Part shown: positions 8,223 through 18,829 of the stretch, one piece after another
Layout: the number at the start of each line of letters is the position of its first letter
How positions within the stretch are numbered: the first letter of the stretch is position 1
Source: Pterois miles
Taxonomy: Eukaryota > Chordata > Actinopteri > Perciformes > Scorpaenidae
Direction: 5' to 3'
Assembly (NCBI GenBank): GCA_947000775.1
Contig: CAMQGK010000642.1
Span: 124,001 to 188,000, forward strand
DNA: 64,000 bases
Program-made: the position numbers and the translations under genes
The notes under the pieces: generated by a model
Seen by the model: only the letters and a program-made list of their open reading frames with translations
The model's database searches: none
Told to the model about the DNA's origin: nothing

Positions 8223-8542
8223 GTGTGCTGCACATTGTACCAGCATCATATGTTGACATGTGGAAGGCCTCCTGCAGTACGAACACTGTGAAAGAAATGC
8301 ATACATTTGGCACTATTTTGTTATTATTTTTAATACTGCAAACACTTGTGTATAATGAGATTTTCTTCAAATGAGGTAATTATGTAATTGCATTGTGGTA
8401 CTGATCCTTTTAACGGACATGATGTGGAGCAGTGGTCTGAGGGTTGTATTTGTTTTTTACCTTCAGATGGAAAAGTGCGCTGGTTCTTCCCCTGGCCCTT
8501 GACTAAGAAACAAGGTAAGAAGTACACATACCCCACAGAACC
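8223..8542 (+). repeat. Segmental duplication, copy 2 (paired with 6420-6739)
   Basis: Gap-free 320-bp match to 6420-6739 at offset 1803. The similarity stops at base 8542, the last base of the AGAACC duplication flanking the LINE insertion. Six of the last 76 bases define the LINE target site. Confidence 0.9.
8467..8542 (+). CDS. Candidate coding exon, copy 2, left part (split by a LINE)
   Basis: After the acceptor TTTTTTACCTTCAG (ending 8466) the exon reads GKVRWFFPWPLTKKQGKKYT then YPTE and two bases of the next codon. A Rex1 LINE begins at 8543. Skipping the LINE and one copy of the AGAACC duplication, the frame continues at 9741 with PRAPSKPAP, with no shift. The exon takes one base from upstream and ends with one base over at each downstream donor, so it is a symmetrical (1-1) exon that can be skipped without a frameshift. 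No known domain recognised. Confidence 0.5.
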
Positions 8543-8544
8543 AG

Positions 8545-9436
8545 GACCTGGTGGACTGGATTACGGACTACCTCACCAGCAGAACACAGTATGTCAGACT
8601 GTAGGGCAGCCTGTCTGACGTGCTGGTGAGCAACACTGGTGTTCCCCAGGGAACTGTGCTGTCACCGTACTTGTTCGCCACCTACACCTCCGACTTCTGC
8701 TTCAACTCTGGAACATGCCACCTGCAGAAGTTCTCCGATGACTCCTCCATCGTCAGCTGCATCACAGATGACAACGAGGAGGAGTACAGGACCCTTGTGG
8801 AGAACTTCGTGAGGTGGTGTGACATCAACCACCTACAGCTCAATATCAGTAAGACCAAAGAGCTGGTGGTGGATTTCCAGAGGAGGAGGAAGAGCTCCCC
8901 TACTCTCATCACCATCCGTGGGGAGGAGGTGGAGGTGGTGGACAACTACAAGTTCCTGGGAGTTCACTTAAACAATAAACTGGACTGGTCCAACAACTCA
9001 GAGGCCCTCTACAGGAAGGGACAGAGCAAACTATTCTTCCTGAGAAGGCTGAGGACCTTCAATGTGTGCAACAGGCTACTTCGGTTGTTTTACCAGTCTG
9101 TAGTAGCCAGCTTTCTGTTCTTCGCCGTGGTATGTTGGGGGGGGGGGTGGCATCAGCACCAGAGATGCCACCAAACTTAACAAAGTGGTGAGGAGGGCTG
9201 GGTCTGTGGTTGGATGTGAGCTGGACAGTCTGGAGGTGGTGGCAGAGGGGAGGACCAGGAGGAAGCTGGAGTCTATTCTGAAGAACCCCTCCCACCCCCT
9301 CTATGACCAACTGGTCCAGATGAGGAGTACATTCAGCCAGAGACTGATCCCCCCTCGGCACACAACAAACCGTCTGGGTCAGTCCTTTCTTTTGGTGGCC
9401 ATCAAGCTCCATAACCAAGGTCTGACCCCCATGTGA
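8545..9436 (+). pseudogene. Rex1 reverse transcriptase, C-terminal part, disrupted
   Basis: The frame carries reverse transcriptase motifs in the Rex1/CR1 order: NTGVPQGTVLSPYLF, the catalytic FSDD at 8731-8742, KTKELVVDF, NYKFLGVHLNN, and LFFLRRLRTF leading to VVCWGG. It lacks the endonuclease and the first half of the polymerase. Two lesions are visible: an in-frame TAG at 8602-8604, and a frameshift in a run of eleven G at 9137-9147. After the shift the second frame has the conserved C-terminal region (NPSHPLYDQL, then SQRLIPPR) and ends at TGA 9434-9436. This is a dead copy that cannot encode polymerase on its own. Confidence 0.9.
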
Positions 9437-9734
9437 CTCTGATCATCTGCTCCGTATTTATTCCTGGACCAAATGTATATAATTACATATAATTCTATAA
9501 TTACATATATATGCTATGCATATACAATACCCACCCACCTGCTGCACGTATTACTGTTCTACTTATTTATTTTATTGCCTATTTCCTTCATTACACCTTC
9601 TTTTCCTTCAGTGCACCTTTTCTCTATTACTTTTCACTGTATTGTATTCATCTGCACTGTTGTTGCTGCTGCTAAGACACCCGAATTTCCCTCCGGCGAT
9701 TAATAAAGGTTCATCTTATCTTATCTTATCTTAA
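9437..9734 (+). other. Rex1 3' UTR and microsatellite tail
   Basis: AT-rich UTR followed by GCTGCTAAGACACCCGAATT, CCCTCCGGCGATTAATAAAG and the TCTTA-repeat tail at about 9709-9733. The same segment, reversed, makes up the fragment at 6765-7010. The tail now sits directly against the right part of the interrupted host exon. Confidence 0.85.
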
Positions 9735-9740
9735 AGAACC

Positions 9741-9976
9741 TCGGGCACCCAGTAAACCTGCACCCAGTGAGCCTGCACCCTGTGAGCCTGCACCCAGTAA
9801 ACCTGCACCCAGTGAGCCTGCACCCAGTAAACCTGCACCCAGTGAGCCTGCACCAAGTAAGCCTCGGCCGTTATGGGACAGCCCGGAGCCAGAGTGGGCG
9901 AGGAACATGAGGCTCTACCTGGAGAGGAGGGAAGAGTTTGACAGGCAGTGCCATAAGAGCGCCCCTGTAATTACAG
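9741..9976 (+). CDS. Candidate coding exon, copy 2, right part (proline-rich repeats)
   Basis: The frame resumes exactly where it left off at 8542 and encodes eight tandem 5-residue repeats (PSKPA / PSEPA type), then PRPLWDSPEPEWARNMRLYL, ERREEFDRQCHKSAPVIT, ending with one base of the next codon at the donor ACAG|GTATGC (9976/9977). Without splicing the frame runs to TAA 10045-10047. Low-complexity PEAK-type repeats followed by a charged, W-containing segment suggest a linker plus a helical part, but I recognise no family. With the LINE upstream, the acceptor for this part is lost unless the LINE is spliced through. Confidence 0.5.
9746..9865 (+). repeat. Coding minisatellite, eight 15-bp units
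   Basis: Units of the form CACCCAGTAAACCTG and CACCCAGTGAGCCTG alternate (K,E,E,K,E,K,E,K at the variable residue). The third unit has CACCCTGTGAGCCTG (S to C) and the last is CACCAAGTAAGCCTC. Unit length is a multiple of three, so copy-number change would keep the frame. Confidence 0.9.
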
Positions 9977-10006
9977 GTATGCCTCCAGGTGAGCCTCCAG
10001 GTGAGA
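9974..10006 (+). promoter_or_regulatory. Three in-phase splice donors at 12-nt spacing
   Basis: ACAG|GTATGC (9976/9977), CCAG|GTGAGC (9988/9989) and CCAG|GTGAGA (10000/10001) are all good donor matches. They are 12 nt apart, so each choice keeps the same phase and adds or removes four residues of the form MPPG or EPPG. Which one is used is not visible here. Confidence 0.4.
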
Positions 10007-10047
10007 CTCAACGGGGACCTTTCTATTCATTTTATTTCCCTCGCTAA

Positions 10048-10140
10048 CTCACTAACTAATCATAATAATCGTTTGTAATAATCAGAATAATTAATCCACC
10101 GTGGGTAATACATTGACAAAAGTTTAAACGCTGACTACAT
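10048..10140. other. AT-rich spacer before the satellite
   Basis: About 90 bases rich in TAA/AAT (CATAATAATCGTTTGTAATA). Composition changes abruptly to GC-rich satellite immediately to the right. Confidence 0.5.
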
Positions 10141-10257
10141 ACTGCAGCTGTCTGCTAGCTAAAGCCCCACCTGCAGACAGCAGACAGTTGCAGATAAATG
10201 CACAAACTCCAGCCTCCACCAGCAACATTCCACCAGCTCCACCATGTTTAACCTCTT
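10141..10257. repeat. Degenerate left edge of the satellite
   Basis: ACTGCAGCTGTCTGC at 10141-10155 is an exact piece of the monomer, and CCACCTGCAGACAGCAGACA and CAGCCTCCACCAGC are scrambled monomer pieces. No full 76-bp unit is recognisable before about 10258. Loss of homogeneity at the edge is typical of satellites. Confidence 0.6.
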
Positions 10258-10319
10258 TCAAACCTCCGCTTACAGCCTCTGCCAGAACCTGCAGTTGCCG
10301 CCTCCACCTGCAGATTCTG

Positions 10320-12534
10320 GCAGAGGCTGTAGGTGGAGGTTTGAGTTCAGCTGTCAGCCAGAACCTGCAGTTGCCGCCTCGACCTGCAGATTCTGGCAGA
10401 GGCTGTTGGTGGAGGTTTGACTGCAGCTGTCTGCCAGAACCTGCATTTGTCGCCTCCACCTGCAGATTCTTGCAGAGGCTGTAGGTGGAGGTTTGACTGC
10501 AGCTGTCCGCCAGAACCTGCAGCTGCCACCTCCACTTGCAGATTCTTGCAGACAGCTGCAGTCAAACCTCCACCTACAGCCTCTGCCAGAACCCGCAGTT
10601 GCCGCCTCCACCTGCAGATTCTGGCAGAGGCTGTAGGTGGAGGTTTGAGTGCAGCTGTTAGCCAGAAACTGCAGTTGCCGCCTCCACCTGCAGATTCTGG
10701 CAGAGGCTGTAGGTGGATGTTTGACAGCAGCTGTCAGCCAGAACCTGCAGCTGCCGCCTCCACCTGCAGATTCTGGCAGAGGCTGTAGGTGGAGGTTTGA
10801 GTGCAGCTGTCAGCCAGAACCTGCAGTTGCCGCCTCCACCTGCAGATTCTGGCAGAGGCTGTACGTGGAGGTTTGACTGCAGCTGTCTGCCAGAACCTGC
10901 AGTTGCCGCCTCCACCTGCAGATTCTGGCAGAGGCTGTAGGTGGAGGTTTGACTGCAGCTGTCCGCCAGAACTTTCAGTTGCCACCTCCACCTGCAGATT
11001 CTTGCAGACAGCTGCAGTCAAACCTCCACCTACAGCCTCTGCCAGAACCCGCAGTTGCCGCCTCCACCCACAGATTCTGGCAGAGGCTGTAGGTGGAGGT
11101 TTGAGTTCCGCTGTCAGCCAGAACCTGCAGTTGCCGCTTCCACCTGCAGATTCTGGCAAAGGCTGTAGGTGGACGTTTGAGTGCAGCTGTCCGCCAGAAC
11201 CTGCAGTTACCGCCTCCACCTGCAGATTTTGGCAGAGGCTGTAGGTGGAGGTTTGACTGCAGCTGTCTGCCAGAACCTGCAGTTGCCGCCTCCAACTGCA
11301 GATTCTGGCAGAGGCTGTAGGTGGAGGTTTGACTGCAGCTGTCCACCAGAACCTGCAGTTGCCACCTCCACCTGCAGATTCTGGCAGAGGCTGTATGTGG
11401 AGGTTTGACTGCAGCTGTCCGCCAGAACCTGCAGCTGCCACCTCCACCTGCAGATTCTTGCAGACAGCTGCAGTCAAACCTCCACCTACAGCCTCTGCCA
11501 GAACCCGCAGTTGCCGCCTCCACCCGCAGATTCTGGTAGAGGCTGTAGGTGGAGGTTTGACTGCAGCTGTCCGCCAGAACCTGCAGTTGCCGCCTCCACC
11601 TGCAGATTCTGGTAGAGGCTGTAGGTGGAGGTTTGAGTGCAGCTGTCAGCCAGAACCTGCAGTTGCCGCCTCCACCTGCAGATTCTGGCAGAGGCTGTAG
11701 GTGGAGATTTGACTGCAGCTGTCTGCCAGAACCTGCAGTTGCCGCCTCCACCTGCAGATTCTGGCAGAGGCTGTAGGTGGAGGTTTGAGTTCAGCTGTCA
11801 GCCAGAACCTGCAGTTGCCGCCTCGACCTGCAGATTCTGGCAGAGGCTGTTGGTGGAGGTTTGACTGCAGCTGTCTGCCAGAACCTGCATTTGTCGCCTC
11901 CACCTGCAGATTCTTGCAGAGGCTGTAGGTGGAGGTTTGACTGCAGCTGTCCGCCAGAACCTGCAGCTGCCACCTCCACTTGCAGATTCTTGCAGACAGC
12001 TGCAGTCAAACCTCCACCTACAGCCTCTGCCAGAACCCGCAGTTGCCGCCTCCACCTGCAGATTCTGGCAGAGGCTGTAGGTGGAGGTTTGAGTGCAGCT
12101 GTTAGCCAGAACCTGCAGTTACCGCCTCCACCTGCAGATTCTGGCAGAGGCTGTAGGTGGATGTTTGACAGCAGCTGTCAGCCAGAACCTGCAGCTGCCG
12201 CCTCCACCTGCAGATTCTGGCAGAGGCTGTAGGTGGAGGTTTGAGTGCAGCTGTCAGCCAGAACCTGCAGTTGCCGCCTCCACCTGCAGATTCTGGCAGA
12301 GGCTGTACGTGGAGGTTTGACTGCAGCTGTCTGCCAGAACCTGCAGTTGCCGCCTCCACCTGCAGATTCTGGCAGAGGCTGTAGGTGGAGGTTTGACTGC
12401 AGCTGTCCGCCAGAACTTTCAGTTGCCACCTCCACCTGCAGATTCTTGCAGACAGCTGCAGTCAAACCTCCACCTACAGCCTCTGCCAGAACCCGCAGTT
12501 GCCGCCTCCACCCGCAGATTCTGGCAGAGGCTGT
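10320..12534. repeat. Higher-order duplication, offset 1,444 bp (19 units)
   Basis: The block from about 10320 to 11090 recurs at about 11764-12534, sharing private variants such as GCCGCCTCGACCTG, CTGCATTTGTCGCC and CTGTACGTGGAGG in the same order. Boundaries are read from where these variants stop matching. Confidence 0.7.
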
Positions 12535-12562
12535 AGGTGGAGGTTTGACTGCAGCTGTCCGC

Positions 12563-14000
12563 CAGAACTTTCAGTTGCCACCTCCACCTGCAGATTCTTG
12601 CAGACAGCTGCAGTCAAACCTCCACCTACAGCCTCTGCCAGAACCCGCAGTTGCCGCCTCCACCCGCAGATTCTGGCAGAGGCTGTAGGTGGAGGTTTGA
12701 TTTCCGCTGTCAGCCAGAACCTGCAGTTGCCGCTTCCACCTGCAGATTTTGGCAGAGGCTGTAGGTGGAGGTTTGAGTTCAGCTGTTAGCCAGAACCTGC
12801 AGTTGCCGCCTCCACCTGCAGATTCTGGCAGAGGCTGTAGGTGGATGTTTGACTGCAGCTGTCTGCCAGAACCTGCAGCTGCCGCCTCCACCTGCAGATT
12901 CTGGCAGAGGCTGTAGGTGGAGGTTTGAGTGCAGCTGTCAGCCAGAACCTGCAGTTGCCGCCTCCACCTGCAGATTCTGGCAGAGGCTGTAGGTGGAGGT
13001 TTGACTGCAGCTGTCTGCAAGAACCTGCAGTTGCCGCCTCCACCTGCAGATTCTGGCAGAGGCTGTAGGTGGAGGTTTAACTGCAGCTGTCCGCCAGAAC
13101 TTTCAGTTTCCACCTCCACCTGCAGATTCTTGCAGACAGCTGCAGTCAAACCTCCACCTACAGCCTCTGCCAGAACCCGCAGTTGCCGCCTCCACCCGCA
13201 GATTCTGGTAGAGGCTGTAGGTGGAGGTTTGACTGCAGCTGTCTGCAAGAACCTGCAGTTGCCGCCTCCACCTGCAGATTCTGGCAGAGGCTGTAGGTGG
13301 AGGTTTGACTGCAGCTGTCCGCCAGAACTTTCAGTTGCCACCTCCACCTGCAGATTCTTGCAGACAGCTGCAGTCAAACCTCCACCTACAGCCTCTGCCA
13401 GAACCCGCAGTTGCCGCCTCCACCCGCAGATTCTGGCAGAGGCTGTAGGTGGAGGTTTGATTTCCGCTGTCAGCCAGAACCTGCAGTTGCCGCTTCCACC
13501 TGCAGATTTTGGCAGAGGCTGTAGGTGGAGGTTTGAGTTCAGCTGTTAGCCAGAACCTGCAGTTGCCGCCTCCACCTGCAGATTCTGGCAGAGGCTGTAG
13601 GTGGATGTTTGACTGCAGCTGTCTGCCAGAACCTGCAGCTGCCGCCTCCACCTGCAGATTCTGGCAGAGGCTGTAGGTGGAGGTTTGAGTGCAGCTGTCA
13701 GCCAGAACCTGCAGTTGCCGCCTCCACCTGCAGATTCTGGCAGAGGCTGTAGGTGGAGGTTTGACTGCAGCTGTCTGCAAGAACCTGCAGTTGCCGCCTC
13801 CACCTGCAGATTCTGGCAGAGGCTGTAGGTGGAGGTTTAACTGCAGCTGCCTGCAGTTGCCGCCTCCACCTGCAGATTCTGGCAGAGGCTGTAGGTGGAG
13901 GTTTGACTGCAGCTGTCTGCAAGAACCTGCAGTTGCCGCCTCCACCTGCAGATTCTGGCAGAGGCTGTAGGTGGAGGTTTAACTGCAGCTCTCAGCCAGA
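12563..14000. repeat. Higher-order duplication, offset 760 bp (10 units)
   Basis: The run GCCAGAACTTTCAGTTGCC, reversed spacer, TTTGATTTCCGCTGTCAGCC, TTTGAGTTCAGCTGTTAGCC recurs 760 bases later. The second copy has a 10-bp deletion near 13849 (CTGCAGCTGCCTGCAG). Confidence 0.65.
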
Positions 14001-17000
14001 ACCTGCAGTTGCCGCTTCCACCTGCAGATTTTTGCAGAGGCTGTAGGTGGAGGTTTGAGTTCAGCTGTTAGCCAGAACCTGCAGTTGCCGCCTCCACCTG
14101 CAGATTCTGGCAGAGGCTGTAGGTGGATGTTTGACTGCAGCTGTCTGCCAGAACCTGCAGCTGCCGCCTCCACCTGCAGATTCTGGCAGAGGCTGTAGGT
14201 GGAGGTTTGAGTGCAGCTGTCAGCCAGAACCTGCAGTTGCCGCCTCCACCTGCAGATTCTGGCAGAGGCTGTAGGTGGAGGTTTGACTGCAGCTGTCCGC
14301 CAGAACCTGCAGTTGCCACCTCCCCCTGCAGATTCTGGCAGAGGCTGTAGGTGGAGGTTTGACTGCAGCTGTCCGCCAGAACCTGCAGTTGCCGCCTCCA
14401 CCTGCAGATTCTGGGAGAGGCTGTAGGTGGAGGTTTGAGTGCAGCTGTCAGCCAGAACCTGCAGTTGCCGCCTCCACCTGCAGATTCTGGCAGAGGCTGT
14501 AGGTGGAGGTTTGACTGCAGCTGTCTGCCAGAACCTGCAGTTGCCGCCTCCACCTGCAGATTCTGGCAGAGGCTGTAGGTGGAGGTTTGAGTTCAGCTGT
14601 CAGCCAGAACCTGCAGTTGCCGCCTCCACCTGCAGATTCTGGCGGAGGCTGTAGGTGGATGTTTGACAGCAGCTGTCAGCCAGAAACTGCACCTGCAGAT
14701 TCTGGCAGAGGCTGTAGGTGGAGGTTTGAGTGCAGCTGTCAGCCAGAACCTGCAGTTGCCGCCTCCACCTGCAGATTCTGGCAGAGGCTGTACGTGGAGG
14801 TTTGACTGCAGCTGTCTGCCAGAACCTTCAGTTGCCGCCTCCACCTGCAGATTCTGGCAGAGGCTGTAGGTGGAGGTTTGACTGCAGCTGTCCGCCAGAA
14901 CTTTCAGTTGCCACCTCCACCTGCAGATTCTTGCAGACAGCTGCAGTCAGACCTCCACCTACAGCCTCTGCCAGAACCCGCAGTTGCCGCCTCCACCCGC
15001 AGATTCTGGCAGAGGCTGTAGGTGGAGGTTTGAGTTCCGCTGTCAGCCAGAACCTGCAGTTGCCGCTTCCACCTGCAGATTCTGGCAGAGGCTGTAGGTG
15101 GAGGTTTGAGTGCAGCTGTCCGCCAGAACCTGCAGTTGCCGCCTCCACCTGCAGATTTTGGCAGAGGCTGTAGGTGGAGGTTTGACTGCAGCTGTCCGCC
15201 AGAACCTGCAGTTGCCGCCTCCAACTGCAGATTCTGGCAGAGGCTGTTGGTGGAGGTTTGACTGCAGCTGTCCGCCAGAACCTGCAGTTGCCACCTCCAC
15301 CTGCAGATTCTGGGAGAGGCTGTATGTGGAGGTTTGACTGCAGCTGTCCGCCAGAACCTGCAGCTGCCACCTCCACTTGCAGATTCTTGCAGACAGCTGC
15401 AGTCAAACCTCCACCTACAGCCTCTGCCAGAACCTGCAGTTGCCGCCTCCACCTGCAGATTCTAACAGAGGCTGTAGGTGGAGGTTTGAGTGTAGCTGTT
15501 AGCCAGAACCTGCAGTTGCCGCCTCCACCTTCAGATTCTGGCAGAGGCTGTAGGTGGAGGTTTGACTGCAGCTGTCTGCCAGAACCTGCAGTTGCCGCCT
15601 CCACCTGCAGATTCTGGCAGAGGCTGTAGGTGGAGGTTTGACTGCAGCTGTCCGCCAGAACCTGCAGTTGCCGCCTCCACCTGCAGATTCTGGCAGACAG
15701 ATGCAGTCAAACATACACCTACAGCCTCTGCCAGAACCTGCAGTTGCCGCCTCCACCCGCAGATTCTGGCAGAGGCTGTAGGTGGAGGTTTGAGTTCCGC
15801 TGTCAGCCAGAACCTGCAGTTGCCGCTTCCACCTGCAGATTCTGGCAGAGGCTGTAGGTGGAGGTTTGAGTGCGGCTGTCCGCCAGAACCTGCAGTTGCC
15901 GCCTCCACCTGCAGATTTTGGCAGAGGCTGTAGGTGGAGGTTTGACTGCAGCTGTCCGCCAGAACCTGCAGTTGCCGCCTCCACCTGCAGATTCTGGCAG
16001 AGTCTGTAGGTGGAGGTTTGACTGCAGCTGTCCGCCAGAACCTGCAGTTGCCACCTCCCCCTGCAGATTCTGGCAGAGGCTGTACGTGGAGGTTTGACTG
16101 CAGCTGTCTGCCAGAACCTGCAGTTGCCGCCTCCACCTGCAGATTCTGGCAGAGGCTGTAGGTGGAGGTTTGACTGCAGCTGTCCGCCAGAACTTTCAGT
16201 TGCCACCTCCACCTGCAGATTCTTGCAGACAGCTGCAGTCAAACCTCCACCTACAGCCTCTGCCAGAACCCGCAGTTGCCGCCTCCACCCGCAGATTCTG
16301 GCAGAGGCTGTAGGTGGAGGTTTGATTTCCGCTGTCAGCCAGAACCTGCAGTTGCCGCTTCCACCTGCAGATTTTGGCAGAGGCTGTAGGTGGAGGTTTG
16401 AGTTCAGCTGTTAGCCAGAACCTGCAGTTGCCGCCTCCACCTGCAGATTCTGGCAGAGGCTGTAGGTGGATGTTTGACTGCAGCTGTCTGCCAGAACCTG
16501 CAGCTGCCGCCTCCACCTGCAGATTCTGGCAGAGGCTGTAGGTGGAGGTTTGAGTGCAGCTGTCAGCCAGAACCTGCAGTTGCCGCCTCCACCTGCAGAT
16601 TCTGGCAGAGGCTGTAGGTGGAGGTTTGACTGCAGCTGTCCGCCAGAACCTGCAGTTGCCACCTCCCCCTGCAGATTCTGGCAGAGGCTGTAGGTGGAGG
16701 TTTGACTGCAGCTGTCCGCCAGAACCTGCAGTTGCCGCCTCCACCTGCAGATTCTGGGAGAGGCTGTAGGTGGAGGTTTGAGTGCAGCTGTCAGCCAGAA
16801 CCTGCAGTTGCCGCCTCCACCTGCAGATTCTGGCAGAGGCTGTAGGTGGAGGTTTGACTGCAGCTGTCTGCCAGAACCTGCAGTTGCCGCCTCCACCTGC
16901 AGATTCTGGCAGAGGCTGTAGGTGGAGGTTTGAGTTCAGCTGTCAGCCAGAACCTGCAGTTGCCGCCTCCACCTGCAGATTCTGGCGGAGGCTGTAGGTG

Positions 17001-18426
17001 GATGTTTGACAGCAGCTGTCAGCCAGAACCTGCACCTGCAGATTCTGGCAGAGGCTGTAGGTGGAGGTTTGAGTGCAGCTGTCAGCCAGAACCTGCAGTT
17101 GCCGCCTCCACCTGCAGATTCTGGCAGAGGCTGTACGTGGAGGTTTGACTGCAGCTGTCTGCCAGAACCTTCAGTTGCCGCCTCCACCTGCAGATTCTGG
17201 CAGAGGCTGTAGGTGGAGGTTCTACTGCAGCTGTCCGCCAGAACTTTCAGTTGCCACCTCCACCTGCAGATTCTTGCAGACAGCTGCAGTCAGACCTCCA
17301 CCTACAGCCTCTGCCAGAACCCGCAGTTGCCGCCTCCACCCGCAGATTCTGGCAGAGGCTGTAGGTGGAGGTTTGAGTTCCGCTGTCAGCCAGAACCTGC
17401 AGTTGCCGCTTCCACCTGCAGATTCTGGCAGAGGCTGTAGGTGGAGGTTTGAGTGCAGCTGTCCGCCAGAACCTGCAGTTGCCGCCTCCACCTGCAGATT
17501 TTGGCAGAGGCTGTAGGTGGAGGTTTGACTGCAGCTGTCCGCCAGAACCTGCAGTTGCCGCCTCCAACTGCAGATTCTGGCAGAGGCTGTTGGTGGAGGT
17601 TTGACTGCAGCTGTCCGCCAGAACCTGCAGTTGCCACCTCCACCTGCAGATTCTGGGAGAGGCTGTATGTGGAGGTTTGACTGCAGCTGTCCGCCAGAAC
17701 CTGCAGCTGCCACCTCCACTTGCAGATTCTTGCAGACAGCTGCAGTCAAACCTCCACCTACAGCCTCTGCCAGAACCTGCAGTTGCCGCCTCCACCTGCA
17801 GATTCTAACAGAGGCTGTAGGTGGAGGTTTGAGTGTAGCTGTTAGCCAGAACCTGCAGTTGCCGCCTCCACCTTCAGATTCTGGCAGAGGCTGTAGGTGG
17901 AGGTTTGACTGCAGCTGTCTGCCAGAACCTGCAGTTGCCGCCTCCACCTGCAGATTCTGGCAGAGGCTGTAGGTGGAGGTTTGACTGCAGCTGTCCGCCA
18001 GAACCTGCAGTTGCCGCCTCCACCTGCAGATTCTGGCAGACAGCTGCAGTCAAACATACACCTACAGCCTCTGCCAGAACCTGCAGTTGCCGCCTCCACC
18101 CGCAGATTCTGGCAGAGGCTGTAGGTGGAGGTTTGAGTTCCGCTGTCAGCCAGAACCTGCAGTTGCCGCTTCCACCTGCAGATTCTGGCAGAGGCTGTAG
18201 GTGGAGGTTTGAGTGCGGCTGTCCGCCAGAACCTGCAGTTGCCGCCTCCACCTGCAGATTTTGGCAGAGGCTGTAGGTGGAGGTTTGACTGCAGCTGTCC
18301 GCCAGAACCTGCAGTTGCCGCCTCCACCTGCAGATTCTGGCAGAGTCTGTAGGTGGAGGTTTGACTGCAGCTGTCCGCCAGAACCTGCAGTTGCCACCTC
18401 CCCCTGCAGATTCTGGCAGAGGCTGT
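14000..18426. repeat. Tandem higher-order duplication, offset 2,343 bp
   Basis: About 2.08 kb from near 14000 recurs at constant offset 2,343 up to about 16083/18426, where CTGTACGTGG meets CTGTAGGTGG. The offset is 31 units minus 13 because both copies share one 13-bp-short unit (14690 and 17033, where AGAA..CTGCACCTGCAG skips the loop). A shared private deletion is strong evidence that the whole block was duplicated. Confidence 0.85.
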
Positions 18427-18829
18427 AGGTGGAGGTTTGACTGTAGCTGTCCGCCAGAACCTGCAGTTGCCGCCTCCACCTGCAGATTCTGGGAGAGGCT
18501 GTAGGTGGAGGTTTGAGTGCAGCTGTCAGCCAGAACCTGCAGTTGCCGCCTCCACCTGCAGATTCTGGCAGAGGCTGTAGGTGGAGGTTTGACTGCAGCT
18601 GTCTGCCAGAACCTGCATTTGTCGCCTCCACCTGCAGATTCTTGAAGAGGCTGTAGGTGGAGGTTTGACTGCAGCTGTCCGCCAGAACCTGCAGCTGCCA
18701 CCTCCACTTGCAGATTCTTGCAGACAGCTGCAGTCAAACCTCCACCTACAGCCTCTGCCAGAACCCGCAGTTGCCGCCTCCACCTGCAGATTCTGGCAGA
18801 GGCTGTAGGTGGAGGTTTGAGTGCAGCTG

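Larger units (their letters stand above)
8543..9734 (+). mobile_element. Rex1/CR1-type LINE, 5'-truncated, with AGAACC target duplication
   Basis: AGAACC flanks the insert at 8537-8542 and 9735-9740. The 5' end is truncated within the reverse transcriptase, and the 3' end carries a UTR with ATACAATACCCACCCACCTG, TAATAAAGGTTCATCTTATC and a TCTTA-repeat tail, diagnostic of teleost Rex1 elements. It is inserted in the sense direction inside a host coding exon. The coding part is inactive (see the pseudogene entry). The intact target duplication and readable coding region suggest a relatively recent insertion. Confidence 0.9.

Noticed and set aside
9726..9908. 60-codon minus-strand frame rich in GAGSL repeats
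   Set aside because: It is the reverse reading of the 15-bp coding minisatellite; the plus frame is the one supported by continuity with 8467-8542.
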